From SZAS-103 sp036496805 (GTDB lineage: Bacteria; Pseudomonadota; Gammaproteobacteria; Xanthomonadales; Xanthomonadaceae): DNA of 64,000 bases. The position numbers were made by a program, and so were the translations under genes. The DNA lies in contig DASXKN010000031.1 of the NCBI GenBank assembly GCA_036496805.1, forward strand, positions 12,889 through 76,888. Direction: 5' to 3'. Positions 1 to 7,420 of the stretch are shown here, in pieces. The notes under the pieces were generated by a model. That model made no database searches and was not told the origin of the DNA. It saw only the letters and a program-made list of their open reading frames with translations. Numbering within the stretch: position 1 is the stretch's first letter; every line of letters begins with the position of its first letter.

Positions 1-615
1 CGCCGCGATCGCCTGCGCGCCGCCGATGGCGAACACGCGGTCGATGCCGCACATCCTCGCGGCGGCGAGCACGACCGGATCGACGCTGCCGTCCGCGCGC
101 GGCGGCGTGCACAGGATCGTTTCGCGGCACCCGGCGATGCGCGCCGGGGCACCGAGCATCAGCACGGTCGACGGCAGCGGCGCCGTGCCCGCTGGCACGT
201 ACAGGCCGACGCGGTCGAGCGGTCGCAGGATGCGTTCGCAGCGTACGCCAGGCGCGGTGTCGATGGCGTAGGCCGATGGCGCGCCCATCGCGTGGAAGGC
301 CTCGATCCGCGCGAGCGCATTGCGCATGGCGACGCGCAACCCGGAGTCGAGGCGCTTCTCCGCCGCGTCCAGCGTCGCCGCATCGACTTCCAGCGCCGCC
401 AGCTCGACGCCGTCGAAGCGCCGCGTCATCGCCAGCAAGGCGGCGTCGCCCTGCGCGCGCACCTGCTCGATGATGCGCGTCACCATTGCCGCGACATCGT
501 TCGTTCGCTGGCGCGCCGGGCGCGCAAGCAGCCGCGCCTGCGTCGCCGCGTCGAGCTGCGACCATGTGCTGATCGTCAGGCGCGCCGAGGGAAGGATGGA
601 AACCGTGGCGTTCAT
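1..615 (-). CDS. hisD: Histidinol dehydrogenase, N-terminal part (runs off the left edge)
   Basis: HisD makes the last two NAD-dependent oxidations of histidine biosynthesis, histidinol to histidinal to histidine. Only the first 205 codons are inside the window; the family is about 430 residues, so the catalytic C-terminal half is missing here. The visible part reads as the normal HisD N-terminal half, including PAGTAPLPSTVLM and the AARMCGIDRVFAIGGAQA stretch of the nucleotide-binding region. The ATG overlaps the hisG stop in an ATGA arrangement, so the two are translationally coupled. The rest of the his operon should lie to the left. Identity is confident; the truncation is only due to the window edge. 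Confidence 0.95.
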   Translation of the reverse strand, partial: MNATVSILPSARLTISTWSQLDAATQARLLARPARQRTNDVAAMVTRIIEQVRAQGDAALLAMTRRFDGVELAALEVDAATLDAAEKRLDSGLRVAMRNALARIEAFHAMGAPSAYAIDTAPGVRCERILRPLDRVGLYVPAGTAPLPSTVLMLGAPARIAGCRETILCTPPRADGSVDPVVLAAARMCGIDRVFAIGGAQAIAA

Positions 616-1511
616 GCGAGCATCTGCTCCACCGGCAGCACCAGCAGGCCGCGCGCGCCGGCCTTCTTCATGTCCTCGAGCCGTTGCCAGGTCACCGCGC
701 CGCGGCAGACCGTCTGCAGGGAAACGTCGTCGACGCGGCCTTCGATCGAGGTCAGGGTCGGCACGTCGGCATCGCCGAGCAGGCGCAGCAGTTCGGGCAA
801 TGCGCCGCGTGGGGCCTGCATCATCACCAGCTTGCTGTTGCGCACCGACAGCACGCCGTCGAGGCGGCGCATCAGCAGCGCGGCGAGCTCGGCACGTTCG
901 TCGCCAAAGGGTTGCGCCGGGCCGGCGAGCACGGCCTGCGTCTCCAGCACGGTGTCGAGCTCGCGCAACTGGTTCGCCGCGAGCGTGGCGCCGCTGGACA
1001 CGAGGTCGCAGATCGCGTCGGCCTGCCCGAGCCGCGGAGCGATCTCGACCGAACCCGACAGAACGACGATGCCCGCTTCGATTCCGCCAGCATCGAGCCA
1101 TTCCTGCAGCAGGCGCGGATAGCTGGTGGCGATGCGCTTTCCGCGCAGGTCGGCGATGGCATCGATGCCAACGCCCTGCGGCGCGGCGATGGCGAGATGG
1201 CAGCCGCCGAAGCCCAGCGTACGCAATTCGCGGAATGCCTCTCCCCGGCCTTCGGCGACGCGATCGAGCGCCTGCTCGCGCAGCACGTTGCGACCGACCA
1301 CGCCGAGGTCGCAGACGCCATCGGCGATCAGGCCGGGGATGTCGTCGTCGCGCACCAGCAGCAGGTCGATCGGCAGCGACTCGCCGTAGCAGAACAGGCG
1401 GTCGCGGCTCTCGCGGAAGCTCAGCCCGGCGCGCGCGAGCAGGTCGCGCGCGGGATCGGACAGGCGCCCGGATTTCTGGATGGCGATGCGTAGTCGGTCA
1501 CGCGTGGTCAT
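612..1511 (-). CDS. hisG: ATP phosphoribosyltransferase, long (HisG_L) form
   Basis: HisG condenses ATP and PRPP, the committed and feedback-inhibited step of histidine synthesis. I chose the ATG that gives MTTRDRLRIAIQKSGRLS, the typical long-form start; the reading frame is open 16 codons further upstream but lacks family similarity there. The product is 299 residues, matching the long form that has its own C-terminal histidine-binding regulatory domain and needs no HisZ. The PRPP-binding signature is visible as ADAICDLVSSGATL. It overlaps hisD by 4 nt and follows the TrpR-like gene by about 60 nt, so it is probably in the same transcript. Confidence 0.96.
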   Translation of the reverse strand: MTTRDRLRIAIQKSGRLSDPARDLLARAGLSFRESRDRLFCYGESLPIDLLLVRDDDIPGLIADGVCDLGVVGRNVLREQALDRVAEGRGEAFRELRTLGFGGCHLAIAAPQGVGIDAIADLRGKRIATSYPRLLQEWLDAGGIEAGIVVLSGSVEIAPRLGQADAICDLVSSGATLAANQLRELDTVLETQAVLAGPAQPFGDERAELAALLMRRLDGVLSVRNSKLVMMQAPRGALPELLRLLGDADVPTLTSIEGRVDDVSLQTVCRGAVTWQRLEDMKKAGARGLLVLPVEQMLA

Positions 1512-1574
1512 GGCTGCTCCGGAACGAATGCGGTCTGGCGCCGGCACGGCGCTTCGCATCGCCGTGCGGTTCGA

Positions 1575-1898
1575 TCAGTGGCTGGCGTGATGGTGGCCAA
1601 GCCGCGACGCGGCCAGCCGGTAACCGCCCGCACCGCGCTCGAGGCAACGCGCGACACGGCCGATGGTGGTGACGCTGACCGCGGTGCGGTCGTGGATCTC
1701 GCGATACGGCACGCCCGCGAGCAGCAGCGGGACGACACGCCAGCGGTCGGCAAGCGCCTCGAGTTCCGCCGGGGTGCACAGGTCCTCGAGGAAATGCCGC
1801 ATGTCGCCGGTATCGCCGATGCTGCACAGCGCCTCGCAGAGCTGGCGGATGGCCGAGCTCTCCCTGGCGCGGGTGACGGGGACCGATCGCTTCTTCAC
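1575..1898 (-). CDS. TrpR-like (YerC/YecD-type) repressor heading the his operon
   Basis: A 107-residue all-helical protein of the TrpR/YerC superfamily. The helix-turn-helix is visible around residues 60-90 (LAGVPYREIHDRTAVSVTTIGRVARCLERG) in its two typical parts: a degenerate first helix and a TTIGR recognition segment. The start is GTG, preceded by a purine-rich GGCGAAGAAG ribosome site. It is the first gene before hisG and hisD. In xanthomonads a TrpR-family protein at this place is thought to control histidine synthesis; I infer the same role here. A perfect 9-bp inverted repeat sits just upstream and would suit autoregulation. The ligand (histidine or other) cannot be read from sequence. 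Confidence 0.82.
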   Translation of the reverse strand: MKKRSVPVTRARESSAIRQLCEALCSIGDTGDMRHFLEDLCTPAELEALADRWRVVPLLLAGVPYREIHDRTAVSVTTIGRVARCLERGAGGYRLAASRLGHHHASH

Positions 1899-1917
1899 GG
1901 CTTCTTCGCCTGTCGTA

Positions 1918-1941
1918 AATGTATTAATGCGCTAATACATT
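1918..1941 (-). promoter_or_regulatory. Perfect inverted repeat, candidate operator of the TrpR-like repressor
   Basis: The arms AATGTATTA and TAATACATT are exact reverse complements separated by 6 nt (ATGCGC). It lies 20-43 nt before the GTG of the TrpR-like gene, in an AT-rich patch of an otherwise GC-rich region, where the his promoter is expected. It may overlap the -10 element (TAATAC on the minus strand). Operator function is inferred. Confidence 0.6.
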
Positions 1942-2038
1942 GACATGACGAAGCGGACGGGTCAACCGGGCGCGGTGCGGGCGCCCGTCATCCGTTCAGC
2001 CATGGGCTTGCGATCATGCCGGGACCGCGAAATCGCTT

Positions 2039-3703
2039 TCAGTCGCCGACACGCCGGAATGGAAGGTCGTACACCCCCAGCCTGCCGACCTCGAGGCCGG
2101 CAACCTTGCCGCTGGAATCGCGAACGAAGCGATATATCGTGCGCGGCGTCGAAAACGTGTCGACGGAAAGGATGTCAGGCCTTGCGACGTCCCATTGGCG
2201 ATCATCCCTGGCGACGGCCAGGCGCCCGCCGACGACGCTTACATCATAGGTGGCAAGCGCCTCTTCGCTCCTGTACCGGCCCGCCAGCGAGGACAATTCA
2301 TCGGGGCCCGGATGCCACGCCCGTACCCGCCGGAATTCCGCCCGCCTGCCGTCGACGAAGTCGCGCACGAAGCGATCACGGCCGGTGAAGGTCATGGTCG
2401 AATCGATGTCCCTGAATATCCCGGGGGCCATGGCGGAGAACGTGTCTCCATGCGAAGCGCGCTGCAGCCTGCCTTCCCTGACTTCCAACTGCATCTGGAC
2501 CGCGGTTCGCACCGAGAACCAGGTTCCGGCGTAGGAGTCCAACTGCCCGGCCGGCGGCGTTGCAGCTTCAGGACTGGCGGGCGGCAGTGCGCCGGGCGCC
2601 GGCAACAACAGATCCGCGACCTTGCGGCCCAGTGAAGCCGCATCCACTTCCCCGCCGGCGTTGCAAAGCAGCGCGATGGAGACGTGCTCGCCGGGATAGC
2701 GCGCGAGGAAAGCCTCGTACCCCGCCGTCTCGCCGTCATGCCAGATTTCGCGAAAGCCGTGATGGCTCGAAATTTCAAGGCCGCGCGCATAGGGAATGTC
2801 GCGTCCGTCCGCAAGGGTGGATTCCCGCTGCAATTCCGCGGTCACGAAGCGACCCAGCCTGCCGGCATCGAGTGCGTCGTTCCACGCCAGCAGGTCGCCC
2901 GTCGTGGTGAGAAGGCCTCCGCTTCCGATGACGTCGTCGAACGGCATGAGCTGGTGGTAGCCGTTCGAATCGGCGTCGTAGGCCACCGCGCGGGCCTTCA
3001 CGACGCTCCGGAAGTCGTCGCGCCAGCGCGTGTGGAGCAGGCCCAGAGGCGCGAAGATCCGCTCGCTGCTGACCTTGGCCAGCGACTCGCCGCTCACCCG
3101 TTCGACGATGATCGCCAGAAGGACGTAGCCGGTGTTGGAATACGAATACTCCGTGCCGGGACGGAAATTCAGGCTCTCCTGGCGTGCGGCGATCTCCAGC
3201 ACGTCCTTCTGCGTGTAAAGGCGCGTGGTGCGCGGCCATCCGGCGATTTCCGCCAGGTCTTCCCAGTCCCGCAGGCCGCTTGTGTGGCCAAGGAGCTCGG
3301 CGATCGTGATCCTCGTGCCGTAGTCGGGCAACTCCGGAATGTACCTGCGTACGTCGTCGTCGAGTCCGAGCTTTCCCTGCTCCGCCAGCATCAACACCAG
3401 GGCAGCGGTGAACTGCTTGGAGACCGATCCGGCCTCGAACACCGTACCGGGATCGATGGCTACGCCATGCTCCAGGTCGGCGCTCCCGTAAGCGCGAAAA
3501 AACCGCGGGCCGCCATCGTGTTCGGTGCCCAGGGCGCATCCGGGCGCGTCTGCACGGTTCCATTTCCGGAAGATCGCATCCACCTTCGCCGGAAAGTCCG
3601 CGGCATCGGGTGCATCCGCCTTCGCGAACTGCAGCAGCGCGCATAGTCCGAAAAGACCCGCGGCCCAGAGAGGCATTCCAGACCGCCGCCTGATTGCACG
3701 CAT
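2039..3703 (-). CDS. Secreted serine hydrolase, class C beta-lactamase/PBP-like family
   Basis: A 554-residue protein with an N-terminal hydrophobic signal (about residues 10-30). The beta-lactamase fold motifs are all present: SVSK with nucleophile Ser93 and Lys96, YSN at 188-190, and HDG at 322-324 in place of KTG. This set is typical of the broad esterase/D-aminopeptidase/peptidase group rather than of true resistance enzymes. The last 150 residues are an extra beta-rich domain seen in several members of this family. The gene follows hutH by 23 nt on the same strand, so hisS-hutH-hydrolase may be one transcript. Substrate unknown. Confidence 0.85.
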   Translation of the reverse strand: MRAIRRRSGMPLWAAGLFGLCALLQFAKADAPDAADFPAKVDAIFRKWNRADAPGCALGTEHDGGPRFFRAYGSADLEHGVAIDPGTVFEAGSVSKQFTAALVLMLAEQGKLGLDDDVRRYIPELPDYGTRITIAELLGHTSGLRDWEDLAEIAGWPRTTRLYTQKDVLEIAARQESLNFRPGTEYSYSNTGYVLLAIIVERVSGESLAKVSSERIFAPLGLLHTRWRDDFRSVVKARAVAYDADSNGYHQLMPFDDVIGSGGLLTTTGDLLAWNDALDAGRLGRFVTAELQRESTLADGRDIPYARGLEISSHHGFREIWHDGETAGYEAFLARYPGEHVSIALLCNAGGEVDAASLGRKVADLLLPAPGALPPASPEAATPPAGQLDSYAGTWFSVRTAVQMQLEVREGRLQRASHGDTFSAMAPGIFRDIDSTMTFTGRDRFVRDFVDGRRAEFRRVRAWHPGPDELSSLAGRYRSEEALATYDVSVVGGRLAVARDDRQWDVARPDILSVDTFSTPRTIYRFVRDSSGKVAGLEVGRLGVYDLPFRRVGD

Positions 3704-3726
3704 GGCGAATGCAGGTCCGGATGAAA

Positions 3727-5631
3727 TCAGCGCACCGCTTCGCGCACCGCGTCCAGGAGCACATCGTCATCGACGAGTTGCACCGCCATCGCCACGTCGC
3801 CGTCCATCGCACGGTCGCGCGCCATGAAGGGGATGCGCGAGCGCAGGGCACGCCAGGCGGCGTCGACCGCCCTGCCCGGCGTGAACGAAGGCGCCGCGGC
3901 GAGTTCCGTACGCAGGCCTTCCACTTCGTCGAGGAAGGCTTCGACCGCATCGGGATCGTCGAGCGACGGGCCCTGGATCTTGCGCGCCAGGCTCATGGTG
4001 TCGCTGTTCGCGGCCAGCGACTGCGCGGCGTGGATCATGTCGCAGCGCAGGTCGAGCGCCTGCGCTGCGGTGTACAACTCCAGGCCGAGCACCTTGCCGA
4101 GGTCGGCGCACATGTCGAGCACGTGGCGAGCTTCGTTCGCACCCATCGAGACGTGGTCCTCGGCGTTCGCCGAGGTCGGGATCGAATACACCGAGGCCGG
4201 GTGCGCGCGGCTGGCGAGGTCGTTGACGATCGCCGCGGCGGTGTACTGCACGATCATGAAGCCGGATTCGGTCGCGTCCTCGTTGCCGATCAGGAAGCCG
4301 GGCAATCCATCGTTCGTGGCCGGATCGACCAGCTTGTTCAAACGCCGCTCGGAGATCGAGGCGAGCACCGGGATCGCCGCTTTCACGTAGCTCATCGCCA
4401 GCGCCAGCGGCATGCCATGGAAGTGGCCGGCCGAGATCACCTGTTCCTCGACGAACTTCGCGCCGACCATGTCGGGGAAGACCAGCGGGTTGTCGGTGAC
4501 CGCGTTGAGCTCGATCTCGAGCACGCGCGCGGCCTGCGCGACCGCGTCGCGCACCGCGCCATGCACCTGCGGCACGCAACGCAGCGAATAGCTGTCCTGC
4601 GGCTGGTGCTTCTTGCCGCCGCGGAACGGGCGGAAGCGCTGGTAGAACTTCTCGCGGCCGTGGCGCTGGTCGAGCGGCACCCAGTTCCATGCGATGTCGA
4701 AGCGCAGCGCCTGCTGCTCGGGCGTTCTCCAGCTCGACGGCTGCCAGGTCGCGAAGCGCGGCACGAGGTGATAGGGAATGTCGGCGAACGTCGAGCCCGC
4801 CAGGAGCTGGCGCAGGTGCGCGGCGACATGCACCTGACCGGGGTGCGGTCGCAGCGCGTGTACGGCCTCGTCGAAGGCGCCGGTGCGGCCCGCGAAGGCG
4901 TCGATCGTCATCGCCGCGGCGAGGTCGGCGGTATCCAGCAGGCGTTCGAGGCGATCGACGGCGAGCACGCCGCAGGCGAGCATCTGCGCGGTGCCGTTGT
5001 TGAGCGCGAGGCCTTCCTTGTGCGAGAGGCGCACGCGTTCGAGGCCGGCGCGTTCCAGGGCCGTGGCGCCCGGCAGGCGTTCGCCATTGTGGAATGCTTC
5101 GCCGCCACCCAGCAGCACGATCGCCAGGTGCGACAGCGGCGCGAGGTCGCCGCTCGCGCCGACCGATCCGAGCTTCGGGATCACCGGCACGATGCCGGCG
5201 TTGAGCATCGCCGCCAGCGACTGCAATGTTTCCACGCGGATACCGGAGTGCCCACGCATCAGGGTGTTGATGCGGATCGCCAGCATCGCGCGCACGACGT
5301 CAAGCGGCAGCGGCTCGCCGACGCAAACGGCATGGGTGATGACGAGGTTGCGCTGCAGTTCCTCGAGCAGGCTGACTTCGCTGCTGGCGGTGGACCCGCC
5401 CAGCTTCTCGCGCACTCGATGCGCGCCGAGCAGGCGGTCGGCGTTGCTGCCGAAGCCCGTCGTCACGCCGTAGATCGGCTCTTCCTTGCGCACCTGTTCG
5501 GAGAAGAATTCGGCTGCGTGGCGCACGGCCTGCAGCTGCGTCGCGTCGAGCTCGACCTGCGCGCCCCTGCTGATCGCGACGAGCTGGGCGCGCGTGAGCG
5601 ACCGGCCATCCAGATGAACGACATCGCTCAT
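3727..5631 (-). CDS. hutH: Histidine/aromatic amino-acid ammonia-lyase, unusually long
   Basis: Member of the MIO-containing ammonia-lyase family (histidine to urocanate in HutH). The self-cyclising triad Ala159-Ser160-Gly161 is in GSVGASGDLAPLSH, the catalytic Tyr54 is in IYGVTTGFG, and the SIPTSANAEDHVSMG stretch keeps Glu491. The product is 634 residues against about 510 for HutH: an extra segment of about 50 residues lies near 288-340, before the SYSLRCVPQVHGA motif, and the C-terminus is extended. The position usually occupied by Ser-His in HutH reads Thr99-His100. Its start overlaps the hisS stop (ATGA). No other hut gene is nearby. Histidine is the likely substrate but another aromatic amino acid is possible. 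Confidence 0.82.
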   Translation of the reverse strand: MSDVVHLDGRSLTRAQLVAISRGAQVELDATQLQAVRHAAEFFSEQVRKEEPIYGVTTGFGSNADRLLGAHRVREKLGGSTASSEVSLLEELQRNLVITHAVCVGEPLPLDVVRAMLAIRINTLMRGHSGIRVETLQSLAAMLNAGIVPVIPKLGSVGASGDLAPLSHLAIVLLGGGEAFHNGERLPGATALERAGLERVRLSHKEGLALNNGTAQMLACGVLAVDRLERLLDTADLAAAMTIDAFAGRTGAFDEAVHALRPHPGQVHVAAHLRQLLAGSTFADIPYHLVPRFATWQPSSWRTPEQQALRFDIAWNWVPLDQRHGREKFYQRFRPFRGGKKHQPQDSYSLRCVPQVHGAVRDAVAQAARVLEIELNAVTDNPLVFPDMVGAKFVEEQVISAGHFHGMPLALAMSYVKAAIPVLASISERRLNKLVDPATNDGLPGFLIGNEDATESGFMIVQYTAAAIVNDLASRAHPASVYSIPTSANAEDHVSMGANEARHVLDMCADLGKVLGLELYTAAQALDLRCDMIHAAQSLAANSDTMSLARKIQGPSLDDPDAVEAFLDEVEGLRTELAAAPSFTPGRAVDAAWRALRSRIPFMARDRAMDGDVAMAVQLVDDDVLLDAVREAVR

Positions 5632-7031
5632 GCTTCGCTCCCTTGCTTCGTCGCTGCCGCCTTCATCACCAGCGACTGCTCGATCTCCACGCGCAGTGCG
5701 CCCGCCAGCTCCGCGCGCGCGATCTCGAACTGCTCGCCGCGGCGCATGTCCTTGACCGTGACCGCTCCGCGCGCGGCCTCGTCTTCGCCGACCATCGCGA
5801 CGAACCGGATGCCGGCGCGATCGGCGTACTGCATCTGCCGCGCCAGCTTGCGCGCTTCGAGCTGCACCTCGGTGTTGATGCCGCCGGCGCGCAGCTCGCG
5901 CGCGATCTGCAGGTTGTCGTGCAGGCGCGACTCGTCGAGCAGGCCGACGAGCACCTGCACCGAGCTCTCGGCCTTGTCGATCAGGCCCGCTTCCTGCAAT
6001 TGCCAGAACAGCCGGGTGACGCCGATCGAGATGCCGACGCCGGGCAATTTCGACTTCGTGTAGTTGCTGGCGAGGTCCTCGTAGCGGCCGCCCGAGCAGA
6101 TCGAGCCGATCTGCGGATGGTCGTCGAGCGTGGTCTCGAACACGGTGCCGGTGTAGTAGTCCAGGCCGCGCGCGATCGAGAGGTTGATCGCGTAGGCGGA
6201 TTCGGGCACGCCGAGGCCGCGCACCATCTCGAGCACGTCGCGCAGTTCGGACACGCCGGTCTTGAAGGTCTCGGTACCGCTGCCGAGCGCGGCGAGCTTC
6301 GCGATCGCATCGTCGTGGCCGGTCGAGCGCACGCGCACGAACGCGAGCAACCGGTCGGCCACATCGAACGCCAGCCCAAAGGCCTCGCCCGTCAACGTCG
6401 CACGCACCGCATCGGCGCCGCGCTTGTCGAGCTTGTCGACCTCGCGCAGCACCAGCGCCTGCCGCTCCGCATCCGCGACGCCGAGGCCTTCGAGGAAACC
6501 ACGCATCAGCTTGCGGTTGTTGAGCTGGATGGTGAACGGCCCGATCGCCAGCTCGGTGAACACCGCGTGGATCACCGCCGGAAGCTCGGCGTCGAAACGG
6601 ATCGACAGGCTGTCCTTGCCGATCACGTCGATGTCGGCCTGGTAGAACTCGCGGAAGCGGCCGCGCTGCGCGCGCTCGCCGCGATACACGCGCTGGATCT
6701 GGTAGCGCCGGAACGGGAACGCGAGGTCGTGCTCGTGCTCGGCGACGAAGCGCGCCAGCGGCACCGTGAGGTCGAAACGCAGCGCCAGCTCGGGCGCGCC
6801 GTCGCCCGATTTCTCGAGCGCACCGGTGGACTGCACGAAATACACCTGGCGCTCGGTCTCGCCGCCGGTCTTGGTCAGCAGCATCTCGGACAGCTCGATC
6901 GCCGGCGTCTCCACCGGCAGGAAACCGAAGCGTTCGTAGTTGCGGCGGATGGTGTCGAGCATGCGCTGGAACGCGATCTGCTCGCGCGGCAGCAATTCCA
7001 TCACGCCGGGCATGGTGCGGGGCTTGATCAA
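5628..7031 (-). CDS. hisS: Histidyl-tRNA synthetase
   Basis: Class II aminoacyl-tRNA synthetase of 467 residues that charges tRNA-His. Motif 2 is visible in RYQIQRVYRGERAQRGRFREF and the HisA histidine-binding motifs in GLDYYTGTVFE and SICSGGRYEDL. The C-terminal anticodon-binding domain (about 375-467) is complete. I kept the TTG start because MIKPRTMPGVMELLPRE is the usual N-terminus in this group and GGAG stands at a suitable distance; the next in-frame ATG is six codons later. It is coupled to the downstream lyase by a 4-nt overlap, an uncommon pairing of a histidine-using and a histidine-degrading enzyme. Confidence 0.96.
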   Translation of the reverse strand: MIKPRTMPGVMELLPREQIAFQRMLDTIRRNYERFGFLPVETPAIELSEMLLTKTGGETERQVYFVQSTGALEKSGDGAPELALRFDLTVPLARFVAEHEHDLAFPFRRYQIQRVYRGERAQRGRFREFYQADIDVIGKDSLSIRFDAELPAVIHAVFTELAIGPFTIQLNNRKLMRGFLEGLGVADAERQALVLREVDKLDKRGADAVRATLTGEAFGLAFDVADRLLAFVRVRSTGHDDAIAKLAALGSGTETFKTGVSELRDVLEMVRGLGVPESAYAINLSIARGLDYYTGTVFETTLDDHPQIGSICSGGRYEDLASNYTKSKLPGVGISIGVTRLFWQLQEAGLIDKAESSVQVLVGLLDESRLHDNLQIARELRAGGINTEVQLEARKLARQMQYADRAGIRFVAMVGEDEAARGAVTVKDMRRGEQFEIARAELAGALRVEIEQSLVMKAAATKQGSEA

Positions 7032-7128
7032 GGCTGGCTCCGTGGTTTCCTGGGGTCCGTCCGCGAAACGCCGCGGCCGCGTCCGACAAGCGGGACAGGC
7101 CGTAATTCTAGCGGTTCCGGATGCATGC

Positions 7129-7157
7129 TTGCCCGCCCCCGCCCCGATCCTTACAAT
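7129..7157 (+). promoter_or_regulatory. Sigma-70 promoter of tRNA-Pro
   Basis: TTGCCC at 7129-7134 and TACAAT at 7152-7157 are separated by exactly 17 nt, and the tRNA begins 13 nt after the -10 element. The GC-rich spacer is typical of stable-RNA promoters. Seen directly; activity is inferred. Confidence 0.75.
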
Positions 7158-7169
7158 ACGCAGCTCAGT

Positions 7170-7246
<77 letters not shown>

Positions 7247-7272
7247 ACTGATTCAACGAGTGGATTCAACCA

Positions 7273-7302
7273 GGGCCGCCCGCAAGGGCGGCCCTTTGCG
7301 TT
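7273..7302 (+). terminator. Intrinsic terminator of tRNA-Pro
   Basis: GGGCCGCC (7273-7280), a 6-nt loop and GGCGGCCC (7287-7294) form a perfect 8-bp stem followed by TTTGCGTTT. Confidence 0.85.
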
Positions 7303-7420
7303 TCGCGGCCACGGGCCTGCCATCGCGCAGCCCTCCGGGGGCGGTCGCATGACTTTCGGCCTTGTCGCACATGCGCTCCAACGGCCATCATCGTCCCCAG
7401 TTCCCGGGAGAGGACCGACG

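Noticed and set aside
3694..6063. Very long open frame on the plus strand opposite hutH and hisS
   Set aside because: It is the antisense shadow of two well-supported genes in a GC-rich genome; its composition (Arg/His/Ala-rich) matches no family.
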